From the NCBI GenBank assembly GCA_001045525.1, contig LDWW01000017.1, positions 24,990 to 88,989 on the forward strand: a stretch of 64,000 bases of DNA. Direction: 5' to 3'. Made by a program: the position numbers and the translations under genes. This stretch comes from Chitinispirillum alkaliphilum (lineage in GTDB: Bacteria > Fibrobacterota > Chitinivibrionia > Chitinivibrionales > Chitinispirillaceae). The stretch's first letter is position 1. Every line of letters begins with the position of its first letter. Shown one piece after another: positions 26,128 to 35,820 of the stretch. Under the pieces are notes generated by a model. The model made no database searches, was not told the origin of the DNA, and was given only the letters and a program-made list of their open reading frames with translations.

Positions 26128-28221
26128 TTAGCCTGCGATACGCACCACCATGGGAGCGATAACCAGTGATACCACACTCATCAACTTGATTAGGATGTTG
26201 ATTGAGGGCCCAGCAGTGTCTTTGAAGGGATCCCCTACAGTATCTCCAATGACTGCAGCCTTGTGAGCTTCACTTCCCTTACCTCCGTGAGCACCACCTT
26301 CAATGTGCTTTTTGGCGTTATCCCAGGCACCTCCCGCATTTGCCATAAAAAGAGCCATCATAACCCCTGACACAGTAACCCCGGCCAGAACTCCCCCAAG
26401 CATTTCAGCACCTCCTGTAAACCCAACAATCACAGGAGTAAGCACCGCTATAAGCCCCGGAGCAACCATCTCCTTTATGGCAGCCCTGGTTGATATATCC
26501 ACACATCTGGCATAATCAGCCTTTCCTGTGCCTTCAAGCAAACCAGGGATAGTACGGAACTGGTGACGTACTTCTTCAATCATCGAGAAAGCCGCCCGTC
26601 CTACAGCCCCCATCGCAAATGAGGAGAACAGGAAGGGAAGCATGGCACCAAGGAACAGCCCCGCCATTACAACCGGCTCCGTTACATCGATATTCACTAC
26701 AGCAGCTTCAGGAGAAAGCCCAGCCAGAACACGGGTTGTGAATATGGTTTCCCTGTAAGCTGCAAAAAGAGCAAGTGCAGTCAGTGCAGCGGAGCCGATT
26801 GCAAATCCTTTTCCGATAGCTGCGGTTGTATTTCCCACAGCATCGAGCTTATCGGTGCGCTTACGCACTTCAGGTTCCAGCTCGGCCATCTCAGCCAATC
26901 CACCTGCATTATCTGCTATTGGGCCGTAAGCATCGACAGCCAGCTGTATACCGGTTGTGGCCAGCATTCCCAGAGCTGCAATTGCGATACCGTAGAGCCC
27001 GGCAAAAGAGAACGAAACCAGTATTGCAGCACCAATAAACAAAACAGGTAAAGCCGTAGAGACCATACCAGTTCCAAGCCCAGCAATAATGTTGGTTCCA
27101 GCTCCTGTTTTTGATGCATCGGCGATTTTGGCAACCGGTCTTCTGTTTTCTGATGTGTAGTATTCTGTGAACTTACCGATCGCTATACCTGCAACAAGCC
27201 CTGAAATTACGGCATAAAAGATTCCAATTGACCTGTAAGTGACATTACCCAGCTCATATGTTGCGGGTGCAATCCAGTTTATCAGAGGCAACGTTACAAG
27301 CACCATCACACCGGCAGCACCAAAAGTGCCGATATTCAGAGCCGACTGAGGATTTCCCCCCTCTTTTGTGCGAACAAAGAAAGTCCCGAGTATTGATATG
27401 ATTATTCCGGCCCCGGCAATAACAAGGGGCAAAACGGCAAGATTGATCTGCCCAGCAGCAGCCCCCAGTACCATCGAACCCACGATGGCCCCTACATATG
27501 ATTCAAAAAGGTCTGCTCCCATCCCTGCGACATCACCCACATTATCACCTACATTGTCGGCAATAGTAGCCGGATTGCGCGGATCATCTTCCGGGATACC
27601 CGCTTCAATCTTACCTACAAGATCAGCCCCCACATCCGCAGCTTTAGTGTAGATACCTCCGCTCACACGGGCAAAAAGCGCAATTGATGAAGCTCCCATG
27701 GCAAACCCATTGAGTATGGGGAGAACCACACCTCGCAGCACATCCACATCATCTCCAAACACAGATGTGTATATAATGAAAAGTGCCGAAAGCCCCACAA
27801 TACCAAGCCCAACCACACTCATACCCATAACAGTTCCACCTGAAAACGCAATAGCCAGAGCCTGAGGAAGTCCTTTCCGTGCGGCATTGGTGGTACGCAT
27901 ATTTGCCCCCGTGGCGATACGCATCCCAAAAAACCCCGCCAAACCAGAGCAAAGTGCCCCTACCACAAACGACACCGCAACCAACCGGATACTTCCTTCA
28001 TTTCCGATAACCAGGAGAATCGCGACAGCTATGACAAACACCGCCAGCACTCTGTATTCACGTGCAAGAAACGCCATAGCACCCTCTCGTACAGCAGCCC
28101 CGATCTCTTTCATTTTTGGAGTACCGGGATCCTGTTTATTGATCCAGTTTGATTTCCATAGCGCGAAAAGAAGTGCAACTAAACCAGCGCCCAGTGACGC
28201 ATACAGCAGTGTGACATCCAT
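26128..28221 (-). CDS. hppA: K+-dependent membrane pyrophosphatase (H+ or Na+ pump)
   Basis: 697 residues with about 16 membrane segments. [39 protein letters not shown] and the late [13 protein letters not shown] / [14 protein letters not shown] motifs carry the Asp/Lys/Asn residues that bind Mg-pyrophosphate. [18 protein letters not shown] has Ala at the position where K+-independent enzymes have Lys, so the pump should need potassium. Whether it moves H+, Na+ or both depends on the semi-conserved Glu position, which cannot be placed reliably by eye. The ATG at 28221 follows AGGAGGATGT. It stands alone, with a terminator behind. Confidence 0.94.
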   Translation of the reverse strand: MDVTLLYASLGAGLVALLFALWKSNWINKQDPGTPKMKEIGAAVREGAMAFLAREYRVLAVFVIAVAILLVIGNEGSIRLVAVSFVVGALCSGLAGFFGMRIATGANMRTTNAARKGLPQALAIAFSGGTVMGMSVVGLGIVGLSALFIIYTSVFGDDVDVLRGVVLPILNGFAMGASSIALFARVSGGIYTKAADVGADLVGKIEAGIPEDDPRNPATIADNVGDNVGDVAGMGADLFESYVGAIVGSMVLGAAAGQINLAVLPLVIAGAGIIISILGTFFVRTKEGGNPQSALNIGTFGAAGVMVLVTLPLINWIAPATYELGNVTYRSIGIFYAVISGLVAGIAIGKFTEYYTSENRRPVAKIADASKTGAGTNIIAGLGTGMVSTALPVLFIGAAILVSFSFAGLYGIAIAALGMLATTGIQLAVDAYGPIADNAGGLAEMAELEPEVRKRTDKLDAVGNTTAAIGKGFAIGSAALTALALFAAYRETIFTTRVLAGLSPEAAVVNIDVTEPVVMAGLFLGAMLPFLFSSFAMGAVGRAAFSMIEEVRHQFRTIPGLLEGTGKADYARCVDISTRAAIKEMVAPGLIAVLTPVIVGFTGGAEMLGGVLAGVTVSGVMMALFMANAGGAWDNAKKHIEGGAHGGKGSEAHKAAVIGDTVGDPFKDTAGPSINILIKLMSVVSLVIAPMVVRIAG

Positions 28222-28431
28222 ACATCCTCCTACGAGCTGTAAGTGAAAAGTGTCACAGTTTTTCAACTGTTTGTGTTTATTTTCTGTTCAGGGAAGGATC
28301 AGGTATACAAAGACAAATTGATCTAAGTTACCTTACACATGAAAATTTAAAATAATTGTTAGCCCCGTTTTGAGCAAGCATACAGCCCCCCTTAGAGCAT
28401 CTCAACAAATAATGCAGCACAGGTTGAGAGA

Positions 28432-29979
28432 TTATTGCCCTGCAGACCCTTGCTCAGCTTCCTGATCCCCGCTTTGCCCTGCAAATTCTTCTTCTGCTGA
28501 TGCCTCTTCGGTGTGCTCCGATTCATCGGAGCCCCTGTTTTCAGAAGACATACCCGTTGTATCAGAATCAGATAATTTTGTTTCCTCAACAAACCATTCA
28601 TCAGAATCATTCTCTTTTGTCTGTTCGTCTGACACAGCCTGTAAATCCCTGTGCTCTGTAACCGAAGAGCTGCGGAAATCTATACCGGTTTCTTCCTGGA
28701 GTTTCCTCAGGACCTCAGACGCAGTGAACGCAACTGCATCATTAGGATCGGTGGTGAGAACCTGTATAAGGTAGCCGGCTCTTGTTTCTTTCATTTTTCC
28801 AAGAGCGATAAGTGCCTCTATTCTGATTTCCGGATCTTTTGAATGGCTAAGGATTTCAAGCAGAACATCGGAGGCCATTCTGTTACCAATTTCACCCAGC
28901 AGGGAAACGGATATGGTGCGGATTTTTGGATCAGCAGTTCTGTCCAAAACCTTATCCATAAGATGGGGTACGATTCTGTCTCTGTAGGAGACCAGTTCTC
29001 TGGCGGCGGTCTGAACCAAAGCAGGTTCAAATGGTTCCTGCTCATAGAGGACCTTAAGGGCTGTGAGTTTTTCTGTAACAAACAGCTCCATTCTGCGCTC
29101 GTCAGACTCCACACTGTCGGCAAGAATCAGTACAAACTGGTTGAGACTGTCTAGATCTGTGCCGGTTTTGTTTAAGGTATACCTGAGAGTGTCGATTTCT
29201 GTTCTCAACTGCTCAATGAGTTTATCAGTTTGCAAAAACCTCTCCTCGATACCCTGCACCCCTTTCATAGATCCCAAACGTGAGACACCCCGGTATTTAA
29301 GAGATACTCTCAACCCCGGACTCATGAATGTTTCATATTCACTATCGGGAAACATCTGCAAAATGTCGACTAACCCGACACTCAACTCCACAGCATCCCT
29401 TAGAAATCTCCATGAGGTAAGAACAGAGATACAATTATACCCCGATTTTCTCTGAAGCTCGGTGGTAAGATAGATACCGGCTCCAAAATACTTCTCGATT
29501 CCAAGGAAAGGATTGAACCTATCCTCCCTCGAAGAGGCAGCACTAAGCATGCCAAAGTGAATACGGGTCCTCAGTGAGTTGATGTTTTTACCAAAAGCCA
29601 GAAAAAATTCATTTTCGAACGAATCATTGTCAATATCGAAATACATTTCATCCCTGCTTGAGAAGAGATTTTGCATTCCGATAGTAACAGAGGGTAAAAG
29701 TGGATGGGCCTCACTCAGTAACAGGGCTTTGAACCCCAGGTTGAATTCACCAACATATCCCAGCTGTAGATTCACCCTGTCTGAAAAACCCAGATCAAGG
29801 GAAAAGCCGGGTGTTGCATCAGAGATATCTTCCAAAAGCGAAAATCCATGTAAATCCAAAACATAGGTTCCGCTTTGCAGAACATCAGCATCGGGCAGGG
29901 TTTGCAGAGAACTCCAGCGTGTATTTGCGTATCCGGCAGTAAGAACAAAGAAAAGTAAAATCACTACACACTTAGTCAC
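28432..29979 (-). CDS. Envelope protein: barrel-like N-terminus, coiled coil, HEAT repeats, acidic tail
   Basis: 515 residues, not a known full-length family. A signal peptide (VVILLFFVLTAGYANT) precedes about 200 residues of alternating amphipathic strands (SLDLGFSDRVNLQLGYVG, LYLTT/ELSVGLVDI-type) like a small outer-membrane barrel. Residues 240-300 form a likely coiled coil (QTDKLIEQLRTEIDTLRYTL). Residues 330-430 are HEAT-like repeats (DPKIRTISVSLLGEIGNR, DPEIRIEALIALGKMKE, AVAFTASEVLRKLQEE). The last 80 residues are very acidic and rich in Ser/Glu. The GTG start at 29979 has GAGGG upstream. It could anchor a periplasmic scaffold to the outer membrane. Confidence 0.6.
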   Translation of the reverse strand: MTKCVVILLFFVLTAGYANTRWSSLQTLPDADVLQSGTYVLDLHGFSLLEDISDATPGFSLDLGFSDRVNLQLGYVGEFNLGFKALLLSEAHPLLPSVTIGMQNLFSSRDEMYFDIDNDSFENEFFLAFGKNINSLRTRIHFGMLSAASSREDRFNPFLGIEKYFGAGIYLTTELQRKSGYNCISVLTSWRFLRDAVELSVGLVDILQMFPDSEYETFMSPGLRVSLKYRGVSRLGSMKGVQGIEERFLQTDKLIEQLRTEIDTLRYTLNKTGTDLDSLNQFVLILADSVESDERRMELFVTEKLTALKVLYEQEPFEPALVQTAARELVSYRDRIVPHLMDKVLDRTADPKIRTISVSLLGEIGNRMASDVLLEILSHSKDPEIRIEALIALGKMKETRAGYLIQVLTTDPNDAVAFTASEVLRKLQEETGIDFRSSSVTEHRDLQAVSDEQTKENDSDEWFVEETKLSDSDTTGMSSENRGSDESEHTEEASAEEEFAGQSGDQEAEQGSAGQ

Positions 29980-30030
29980 TCAGCCCTCAACTTTCTCTCA
30001 TAAGATCAAAAAACGGCCTGCCCTGCCCTT

Positions 30031-30474
30031 TTAGACGTTAAAATTGATTTCCTCTTGTTCCGATTCTGAAACCTGGTTGCCTTTACTCTCCTCGGCAGTC
30101 TCCTCCTTTTTATCATTTGAGGACTCCTGTTGCTCTTCTGTTTCAGACTGAGCCTGCTGAGTGGATTCGGCCTCAGACGTGGCATCATCCTGATTTTCCA
30201 AAGGAGGAAGGCGATCCCTTATTTCCCTGAGAAGCTTTATAATCAGATCATTTTGCTTTACCAGTTTATCGTTGCTGTTTCCACCGTTTTTGTGACGATC
30301 TGATCTGCGACGCGGTTGAGCAAAGTTTTGTTGTTGTTGCCCGTTAAAAGAGTTGTAGTTGTTCCCATACGAGTAACTGGAATTAAAGGAGTTGCCTTTT
30401 TCATTATACCTCCCAGAATTTCTTTTCCTGTTAACTGAATTTCCAGTTCCCCGTTGATGCTCATCATTAAACAT
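30031..30474 (-). CDS. Low-complexity, intrinsically disordered protein downstream of miaA
   Basis: 147 residues. The N-terminal half is rich in Asn, Gly, Tyr, Gln and Arg (NSFNSSYSYGNNYNSFNG, QQQQNFAQPRRRSDRH). A short central helix (NDLIIKLLREIRDRLPPLE) follows, then an acidic Glu/Ser/Gln tail. This resembles RNA-binding disordered proteins that form condensates. GAAAGGAGC about 8-10 bases upstream supports the ATG at 30474. It occupies the position behind miaA where hfq lies in many Proteobacteria, but there is no Sm-fold sequence. Composition is unlike its neighbours. No family recognised. Confidence 0.6.
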   Translation of the reverse strand: MFNDEHQRGTGNSVNRKRNSGRYNEKGNSFNSSYSYGNNYNSFNGQQQQNFAQPRRRSDRHKNGGNSNDKLVKQNDLIIKLLREIRDRLPPLENQDDATSEAESTQQAQSETEEQQESSNDKKEETAEESKGNQVSESEQEEINFNV

Positions 30475-30639
30475 GCGGTAAAGCTCCTTTCAAACAAAAA
30501 TAACCATAACATTATGTCGCACGTATAGGGAGAAATCTCCCTTTTAAAACCTGGAATACCAGGGGAACATACAACTACCCCCTTAGTATACCATTTATGA
30601 TTGATCAATTCAATGACGGTGTTAAACGATTGCAAATTT

Positions 30640-31554
30640 TTAGTTTATGCCGCTAAGGATGGCCCCAAGCCTGTCCAAAGCATGCTCTGAGCAGATTTCT
30701 GCTCCTTTTGTTTTGTTTCGAAACCATGTAAGCTGTCGCTTGGCATACTTTCTTGTATTCTGTTTTATTTTCTCCACCCCCTGGGAGAAACTCATCTCTT
30801 TTCTGTCCACCTGAAACAGTTCCCTGTATCCGACGCACTGCATCCCGGGACTGTTTTCATCATAACCTAATGCTCTGAGCAGTCTGTATTCTTCAAAAAG
30901 ACCACATGAAAACATCTCGTCAACTCTCTTGTTTATCTTTTGATAAAGTTTCTCTCTGTCAGAGGTCACAACACAGGTTAAAAAATCGATATCGGACGGT
31001 GGGTTTTTCTTCTCCTGCAAAACCGAAAGGGGTTTTCCTGTCTTATAAAAAACTTCCAGTGCTCTTACAATACGCTGTAGGTCATTTGGATGAAGTTTTT
31101 TTGAGCTCTCAGGATCACAGCGCCTCAACTCCTCATATAAAGAACCGGATCCCTGACTTCGGGCCCTTTGCTGCAAGCTGTTTCTAAGCGAAACATCAGC
31201 AACATCCTGAGCCCCCAGGCCATCACTCAAGGAATAAAAATAAAGGCCGGTACCACCACAAACCAAAACTTTCTTGCCCAAAGCACTTCTCTGGCGTATG
31301 ATTTCGACTGCCTGTTGGGAAAAGACATGGGCTGAGTAGGGTTTGTCGGGATTGATTATGTTAATAAACCAATGTCTCACCTCCCTCATCTCGGAGGGTG
31401 TGACCTTTGCAGTCCCGATATCCATGTGTCTGTAAATTTGCCTTGAATCGCAGGAAATGATCTCATAGTCGAACTTCTGAGCCAGTTGCAAACAAAGATC
31501 GCTCTTGCCGACCGCTGTTGGTCCCAGTATTACCGGTACTTTAATTTTCTCCAT
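30640..31554 (-). CDS. miaA: tRNA dimethylallyltransferase
   Basis: 304 residues. The P-loop VILGPTAVGKSDLCLQLA, then ISCDSRQIYRHMDIGTAKVT and VCGGTGLYFYSLSDGLG, are the conserved blocks; QRIVRALEVFYKTGKPLS and RQLTWFRNK complete the family signature. It adds the isopentenyl group to A37 of tRNAs reading UNN codons. Start at the ATG at 31554. The divergent plus-strand YibQ-like gene begins about 135 bp away, so both promoters share that gap. Confidence 0.96.
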   Translation of the reverse strand: MEKIKVPVILGPTAVGKSDLCLQLAQKFDYEIISCDSRQIYRHMDIGTAKVTPSEMREVRHWFINIINPDKPYSAHVFSQQAVEIIRQRSALGKKVLVCGGTGLYFYSLSDGLGAQDVADVSLRNSLQQRARSQGSGSLYEELRRCDPESSKKLHPNDLQRIVRALEVFYKTGKPLSVLQEKKNPPSDIDFLTCVVTSDREKLYQKINKRVDEMFSCGLFEEYRLLRALGYDENSPGMQCVGYRELFQVDRKEMSFSQGVEKIKQNTRKYAKRQLTWFRNKTKGAEICSEHALDRLGAILSGIN

Positions 31555-31690
31555 TTTTTCTCTGATCCGGCGGTTATACCGAATTTATACTCCTAAACAT
31601 TCTTTTGAACTGTTGAATCTTGCAGAAAGAGGAAGCAATGGCTATTTTCTTCTCTTTGCTTTAACATTTCAAACAAGATTTCGCCTGCAT

Positions 31691-32818
31691 ATGAAAAATC
31701 GCTTTAAATTGATTGCTTTTTTAGTTTTTATCACTCTTACTTTTCTTCTTCTTATACCCAAAACACGAACTCATATTTCCACACTTTTATCTTCCACATT
31801 AGAAAATACCATTTATAAGCTTCCCAATACATCGCTTCTATCCACTTTTTCCTCTGATCTGGAAGAAAACCTTTTAGTCCTGTTTGAGGATCTTGAGGTC
31901 AGTGATTCGGATTACAGACGTAATCTTCTTGATGACGGCTCTGTTGAATTACGGGTATCTGTACCCAGAGGCAAACCTCTTGAGTGGATAATCTGGAAAT
32001 TTTCATCAGCCGCTTCCGCTACCCCATACGAGGTTTGGGACTGCGTTCAGAGAAATCTGCTCTCAGGTACAATATACTATAAAAGCAACAATCCATCTTA
32101 CAAACCAATCACCCTTCACATTTCACGCTCATCGAGATATTTCTCCAACACCGCCACTCTTGCGATTCTTATCCAAAGTTTTGAATTCAAAGCAGACAAG
32201 ACCACTGTTGATTTCCTCTCCTTTCCTGAACCGCTCACGTTTTCGATTCTGCCCTCTCAGAGACTCGCGTCGAGAACCGCAGAAATCGCTGCAGAGTACA
32301 ATAAGGAGATCATTGCACTGCTTCCCATGGAACCTCTCCCCAGGTCACAGTCAGAGTACAGGCCATCCCAAATTATGGTCCACTTTGCCGAAGATCGTAT
32401 CAGGTCGCTTATTTCTGAAACGCTCAGGAATGTACCTGGCTATTCCGGTGTGTCCAACTTCCATGGCACACGGGTGCTGCAGGATTCGAGAGTAATGGAG
32501 GTAGTGTTGTCTGAAGCCAAAAGACGGGGAGTATATTTCATTGACACCGGTATTAGCAGCAAATCAACAGCCTCCACTGTTGCACATAAGGTGGATCTGC
32601 CTTTCATGACCGTGCAGGGACATATCAGAAACAGCAGTGACAGTGAACAAATAAGAAACAGCCTGATGCGGTATGCTGTCGTGTCGCAAAAGACAGGAAG
32701 GCTTCTGATTTCAGCTCCCCCGAGTGACACATTTCTACAGGTGCTTAAAGAGGAACTGCCTAATCTGCACGCCAATGGAATCAGGCTCGTGTATGTATCC
32801 GATGTTGTCAATCGCTGA
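31691..32818 (+). CDS. Divergent polysaccharide deacetylase (YibQ-like, PF04748)
   Basis: 375 residues. A membrane anchor or signal segment (MKNRFKLIAFLVFITLTFLLL) fixes the start at 31691; the frame is open further upstream but that part is antisense to miaA. The C-terminal 200 residues match the YibQ block order: ALLPMEPLPRS (for LHLPMEP), GYSGVSNFHGTRVLQD (for GVNNHMGSRFT), RRGVYFIDTGISSKSTA and NGIRLVYVSDVV. The usual Asn-His-Met-Gly is degraded to Ser-Asn-Phe-His-Gly, so catalysis may be altered. YibQ relatives are often encoded near EnvC/CtpA murein-processing genes; none are here. Confidence 0.78.
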   Translation: MKNRFKLIAFLVFITLTFLLLIPKTRTHISTLLSSTLENTIYKLPNTSLLSTFSSDLEENLLVLFEDLEVSDSDYRRNLLDDGSVELRVSVPRGKPLEWIIWKFSSAASATPYEVWDCVQRNLLSGTIYYKSNNPSYKPITLHISRSSRYFSNTATLAILIQSFEFKADKTTVDFLSFPEPLTFSILPSQRLASRTAEIAAEYNKEIIALLPMEPLPRSQSEYRPSQIMVHFAEDRIRSLISETLRNVPGYSGVSNFHGTRVLQDSRVMEVVLSEAKRRGVYFIDTGISSKSTASTVAHKVDLPFMTVQGHIRNSSDSEQIRNSLMRYAVVSQKTGRLLISAPPSDTFLQVLKEELPNLHANGIRLVYVSDVVNR

Positions 32819-32846
32819 TATCAGACAGTTCCTCAGAGAAAGCCAG

Positions 32847-33719
32847 TTACGCCGCAGCCCTATGCCAGCCGGATCTTTGTACCCAGTCTTCAAATGTAGC
32901 CAAATTGGGATAGATATTTTGCAGCTCCGAAATATCCGCACTGAATCCCCTCAGATTGAGCCAGTCATACATCATAGCATAATCAGCACTGTAGCTCCTG
33001 ACCTGTTCGATTGGCAATTCCTTAAATTCGACCGGGCGCCCTGTAGCCTTACTTAAAACCCCCGCCATTTCCGGTCCTGTCAACTCATCACCTGCGAGTT
33101 CGATCTCAGTTTTTGTGAACTTATGGGGATCAGCAAATACCATTGCAGCGATTGCACCAAGATCATCAACTGACAAAACCTGAACCGGAACATCCGGGCG
33201 CAACGCCAGTTCAAGTGTACCGTTATAAATTTTATCCCGTAGTGAAGGTGACATTAAATTTTCCATAAAGTACACAGGTCTTAAAATTGTGTAGCTCAAG
33301 TTTGATTTACGCAGAAACTCCTCAATTTCTGCTTTGCTATCAAAAAAAGGTACACCGGTGTTTTGATCTGCACTCCCGATACTGCTGTACACAAAATGCT
33401 CAACACCGCTCTTCTCTGCAACCTTTGCAAGTGCAATCCCCTGCCTGATTTCAGCTTCGACACCATGCTCCAGAGGCTGCTCAACACTAAACACCCCGTA
33501 TACTCCTTTGAGGGCCTTTTCAAGTGACGAGGGTACGTTCAAATCACCCATCACAACCTCTGCTCCAAGAGACTCCAACTCTTTACATTTGGGCTTTTGT
33601 GGGTTGCGGGTAAGTGCTCTGACTTTCCACCCCTCATGCAAAAGGTGATGAGCCACTGAACCTCCCTGTTTACCGGATGCCCCCGTAACCAGAATCACTT
33701 TATCCTTTTTCTCCATCAT
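32847..33719 (-). CDS. NmrA-like NAD(P)-binding protein (atypical SDR)
   Basis: About 290 residues. KVILVTGASGKQGGSVAHHL is the glycine-rich NAD(P) motif, followed by KVRALTRNPQKPKCKEL and FVYSSIGSADQNTGVP. The catalytic Tyr-x-x-x-Lys of classical short-chain dehydrogenases is not evident, as in NmrA/HSCARG redox-sensor proteins and related quinone-reductase-like members. The ATG at 33719 with AGGAG five bases upstream is chosen from three successive start codons. A remnant of a second copy lies upstream at about 33871-33985. Confidence 0.85.
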   Translation of the reverse strand: MMEKKDKVILVTGASGKQGGSVAHHLLHEGWKVRALTRNPQKPKCKELESLGAEVVMGDLNVPSSLEKALKGVYGVFSVEQPLEHGVEAEIRQGIALAKVAEKSGVEHFVYSSIGSADQNTGVPFFDSKAEIEEFLRKSNLSYTILRPVYFMENLMSPSLRDKIYNGTLELALRPDVPVQVLSVDDLGAIAAMVFADPHKFTKTEIELAGDELTGPEMAGVLSKATGRPVEFKELPIEQVRSYSADYAMMYDWLNLRGFSADISELQNIYPNLATFEDWVQRSGWHRAAA

Positions 33720-33870
33720 CACAACTCCTGAAATGTGGTAAAAACATTTTGCTCTGCACGTAGTCTTGCTGCTATAGAAGAATACGAAATCGATAGGATC
33801 AATGTTTCATTTCAGCTTTGATGAGGGATTGCAAAAGGGTGATGCTGAATTTGACATTCAGCAAGATGTG

Positions 33871-33985
33871 TCACAAAAGTATCAGGGGCGGGGCTACAAC
33901 ATACGGGGTAAGCCAGTCATAATACGCTTTTTGCATCATTGCGCAATTACTCCAGACCTCCTCTGCGGGAAGAGGCCTCTAACCC
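33871..33985 (-). pseudogene. C-terminal remnant of a second NmrA-like gene
   Basis: Read on minus, the frame ending at TGA 33873-33871 encodes LPAEEVWSNCAMMQKAYYDWL followed by a few residues. This parallels the end of the intact neighbour (LPIEQVRSYSADYAMMYDWL): L-P-x-E-x-V-x-S and Y-D-W-L are shared. No longer open frame extends upstream. It looks like what is left of a tandem duplicate. The rest of the 33720-34068 gap shows nothing else; a 63-codon plus-strand frame there is judged spurious. Confidence 0.45.
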
Positions 33986-34068
33986 AATGTTAACGTAAAA
34001 CGACGAATCTCACATCTTTTCCAGTCAAAGAAAACAGTGAATTCATCGCCGTTTATAAGCACATGGTG

Positions 34069-35661
34069 TCAATCTCCGCTACCGGGGCTTTCAAGCTCAA
34101 AAAAATCAACCAGTAACCCACCGGATGATTCCGATGAAAGACTGATTGTGGGCATTGGCTGTTCACGAATACGGAGATTATTATGTTCCCTGAATGTCAG
34201 ATCAATAAATTCAAACCATTGCAGTCCAGTTTCACCCTTGCGTGCATATAGGGTTACAAAGTCATCGGGATTTTTTCTTAAGCGGACAACCATCACAGAA
34301 GAGTGAAGCGGATCACTATCCCCCACCACCTCTCCCGTACTTTCCAATAATCCGGCCAGGAAATTCATGGCAGAAACAGCTCCCGGGATTTCCACAACCT
34401 CAGGGTCCGTTTCCGACAATGCCAGATCTCTTTTGCAGCTTATGAAAGCAGTAAGCATAACGATTGGAAACTGCCCCGAAAAGTCGATGGATAACTGAGC
34501 GGGGAAACGCAGATTGGAAACATTTCTAAGTGTTGAGAGATTGTCTGAAAAATAGGTATCTATGAGGGTCCGCACCTCTTCGGATACACCATTGAAGCTG
34601 AGACTGAAAGCGGACAGATCAGCATTTACAAAGAAAGGATGCATCCTGCTGTACTGAAGCTCTGCTTCCATCTCTTTTTCAAGCTGCCGTATCTCTGTTT
34701 GAGCATTCCGGATAAAGTCTCTGTAGAGGTTTTTGTTTTTCTGTGAGTATTTCTCTATAAACTCATTGATGGTTTCGATTCTTCCGGAGTTAACGGCGTA
34801 TCTGAACTCTGCTTCCACCTCACCAGCCTCAGTCTCATCTGATTTACAATCAACGCCTATTGCAAGGCGGGCTTTTTGGCACCAGTTTTTCTCTATCTGA
34901 TAATACTCGCAATCTTCCACAAATTCCCGTATTCTGACCGGATCTTCCGTTTCCATTGCTCTGTTGTAGAAAAAACGGGTTTTAACATCAAAGTTGAGCT
35001 GTTCCTGTTCGTATACAGAGATAAACATCGTATCTATACGGTTTAATCTTTGAAGACTCTCACCAAAAGCGATATCCATGGCGTTTTCATACCCGGTTAT
35101 TTTCTCCCGTAAATTTTCTACTGTATCTCTCAGTGATTTGACGACCCTATTGATCTCGTGACGGTTTCTCTCTACAAGATCCGCTTCTGTTGAGGGAAGA
35201 GCATTCGATTCATTTCTCACATGGGTTATCAGGCCAAAATGCTCATGCAGAAATTCACTCTCTGAAAGCTTGCTCTCTATATTCAAACTATCCATTCCTT
35301 CCGGAAAGGGTTTTTTCCTCTTATAGGACACATAGCGTTGCCAATCTCTAATTACGGTGCGATATTTTAGGGCAGCCTCCTCATAACGCTGTTCGGAAAA
35401 GAGTTTCTGAGCGGTGTGGAAAAGCTGTTCGATCTCTCCTGTCACAGAATCTCTGTAAGCAGCCCGTGCAGAGAGATGTCTGAAAAGGAAGTACCCGCCA
35501 GCTCCAAGCACCGCTACTGCACCGGCTCCAGCAACCCAGGCCGCAGAAGAATTGTCATCTGAAGAGCTGTTGCCGGCAGAAAACACTTCAGCATTGCAGG
35601 CCTGAGTGTACACGAGCAGAATCATCAGAGCACAAACTGATAAACGGATTAGTTTTTTCAT
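34069..35661 (-). CDS. Unrecognised large envelope protein with signal peptide and coiled coil
   Basis: 530 residues. A signal peptide (LSVCALMILLVYTQACNAE), a Ser/Asp linker and a second hydrophobic glycine-rich segment (AAWVAGAGAVAVLGAGGYFL) precede a long helical region with tetratricopeptide-like pattern (FHTAQKLFSEQRYEEAALKY) and coiled coil (NRHEINRVVKSLRDTVENLR). The C-terminal 180 residues are mixed alpha/beta with no known motif. The topology suggests a periplasmic or cell-surface protein tethered to a membrane by the second segment. AGGAAATT precedes the ATG. No family recognised. Confidence 0.6.
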   Translation of the reverse strand: MKKLIRLSVCALMILLVYTQACNAEVFSAGNSSSDDNSSAAWVAGAGAVAVLGAGGYFLFRHLSARAAYRDSVTGEIEQLFHTAQKLFSEQRYEEAALKYRTVIRDWQRYVSYKRKKPFPEGMDSLNIESKLSESEFLHEHFGLITHVRNESNALPSTEADLVERNRHEINRVVKSLRDTVENLREKITGYENAMDIAFGESLQRLNRIDTMFISVYEQEQLNFDVKTRFFYNRAMETEDPVRIREFVEDCEYYQIEKNWCQKARLAIGVDCKSDETEAGEVEAEFRYAVNSGRIETINEFIEKYSQKNKNLYRDFIRNAQTEIRQLEKEMEAELQYSRMHPFFVNADLSAFSLSFNGVSEEVRTLIDTYFSDNLSTLRNVSNLRFPAQLSIDFSGQFPIVMLTAFISCKRDLALSETDPEVVEIPGAVSAMNFLAGLLESTGEVVGDSDPLHSSVMVVRLRKNPDDFVTLYARKGETGLQWFEFIDLTFREHNNLRIREQPMPTISLSSESSGGLLVDFFELESPGSGD

Positions 35662-35820
35662 AATTTCCTGTAATTGATCGGGTTGATAGTAGGCTGTTTA
35701 TACTCAAAATAACGTATTCAGACGTTTGTTGCACAAATATTTGTTTCAGAAAAGTGTGGGTATTGATTAATGATCCTCCAAAGCACATGCTTCACTCACA
35801 GCTGCGATCTCAACCAATTG

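Noticed and set aside
33802..33993. 63-codon plus-strand frame upstream of the unknown envelope gene's 3' end
   Set aside because: The opposite strand shows similarity to the NmrA-like C-terminus, which explains the sequence better.
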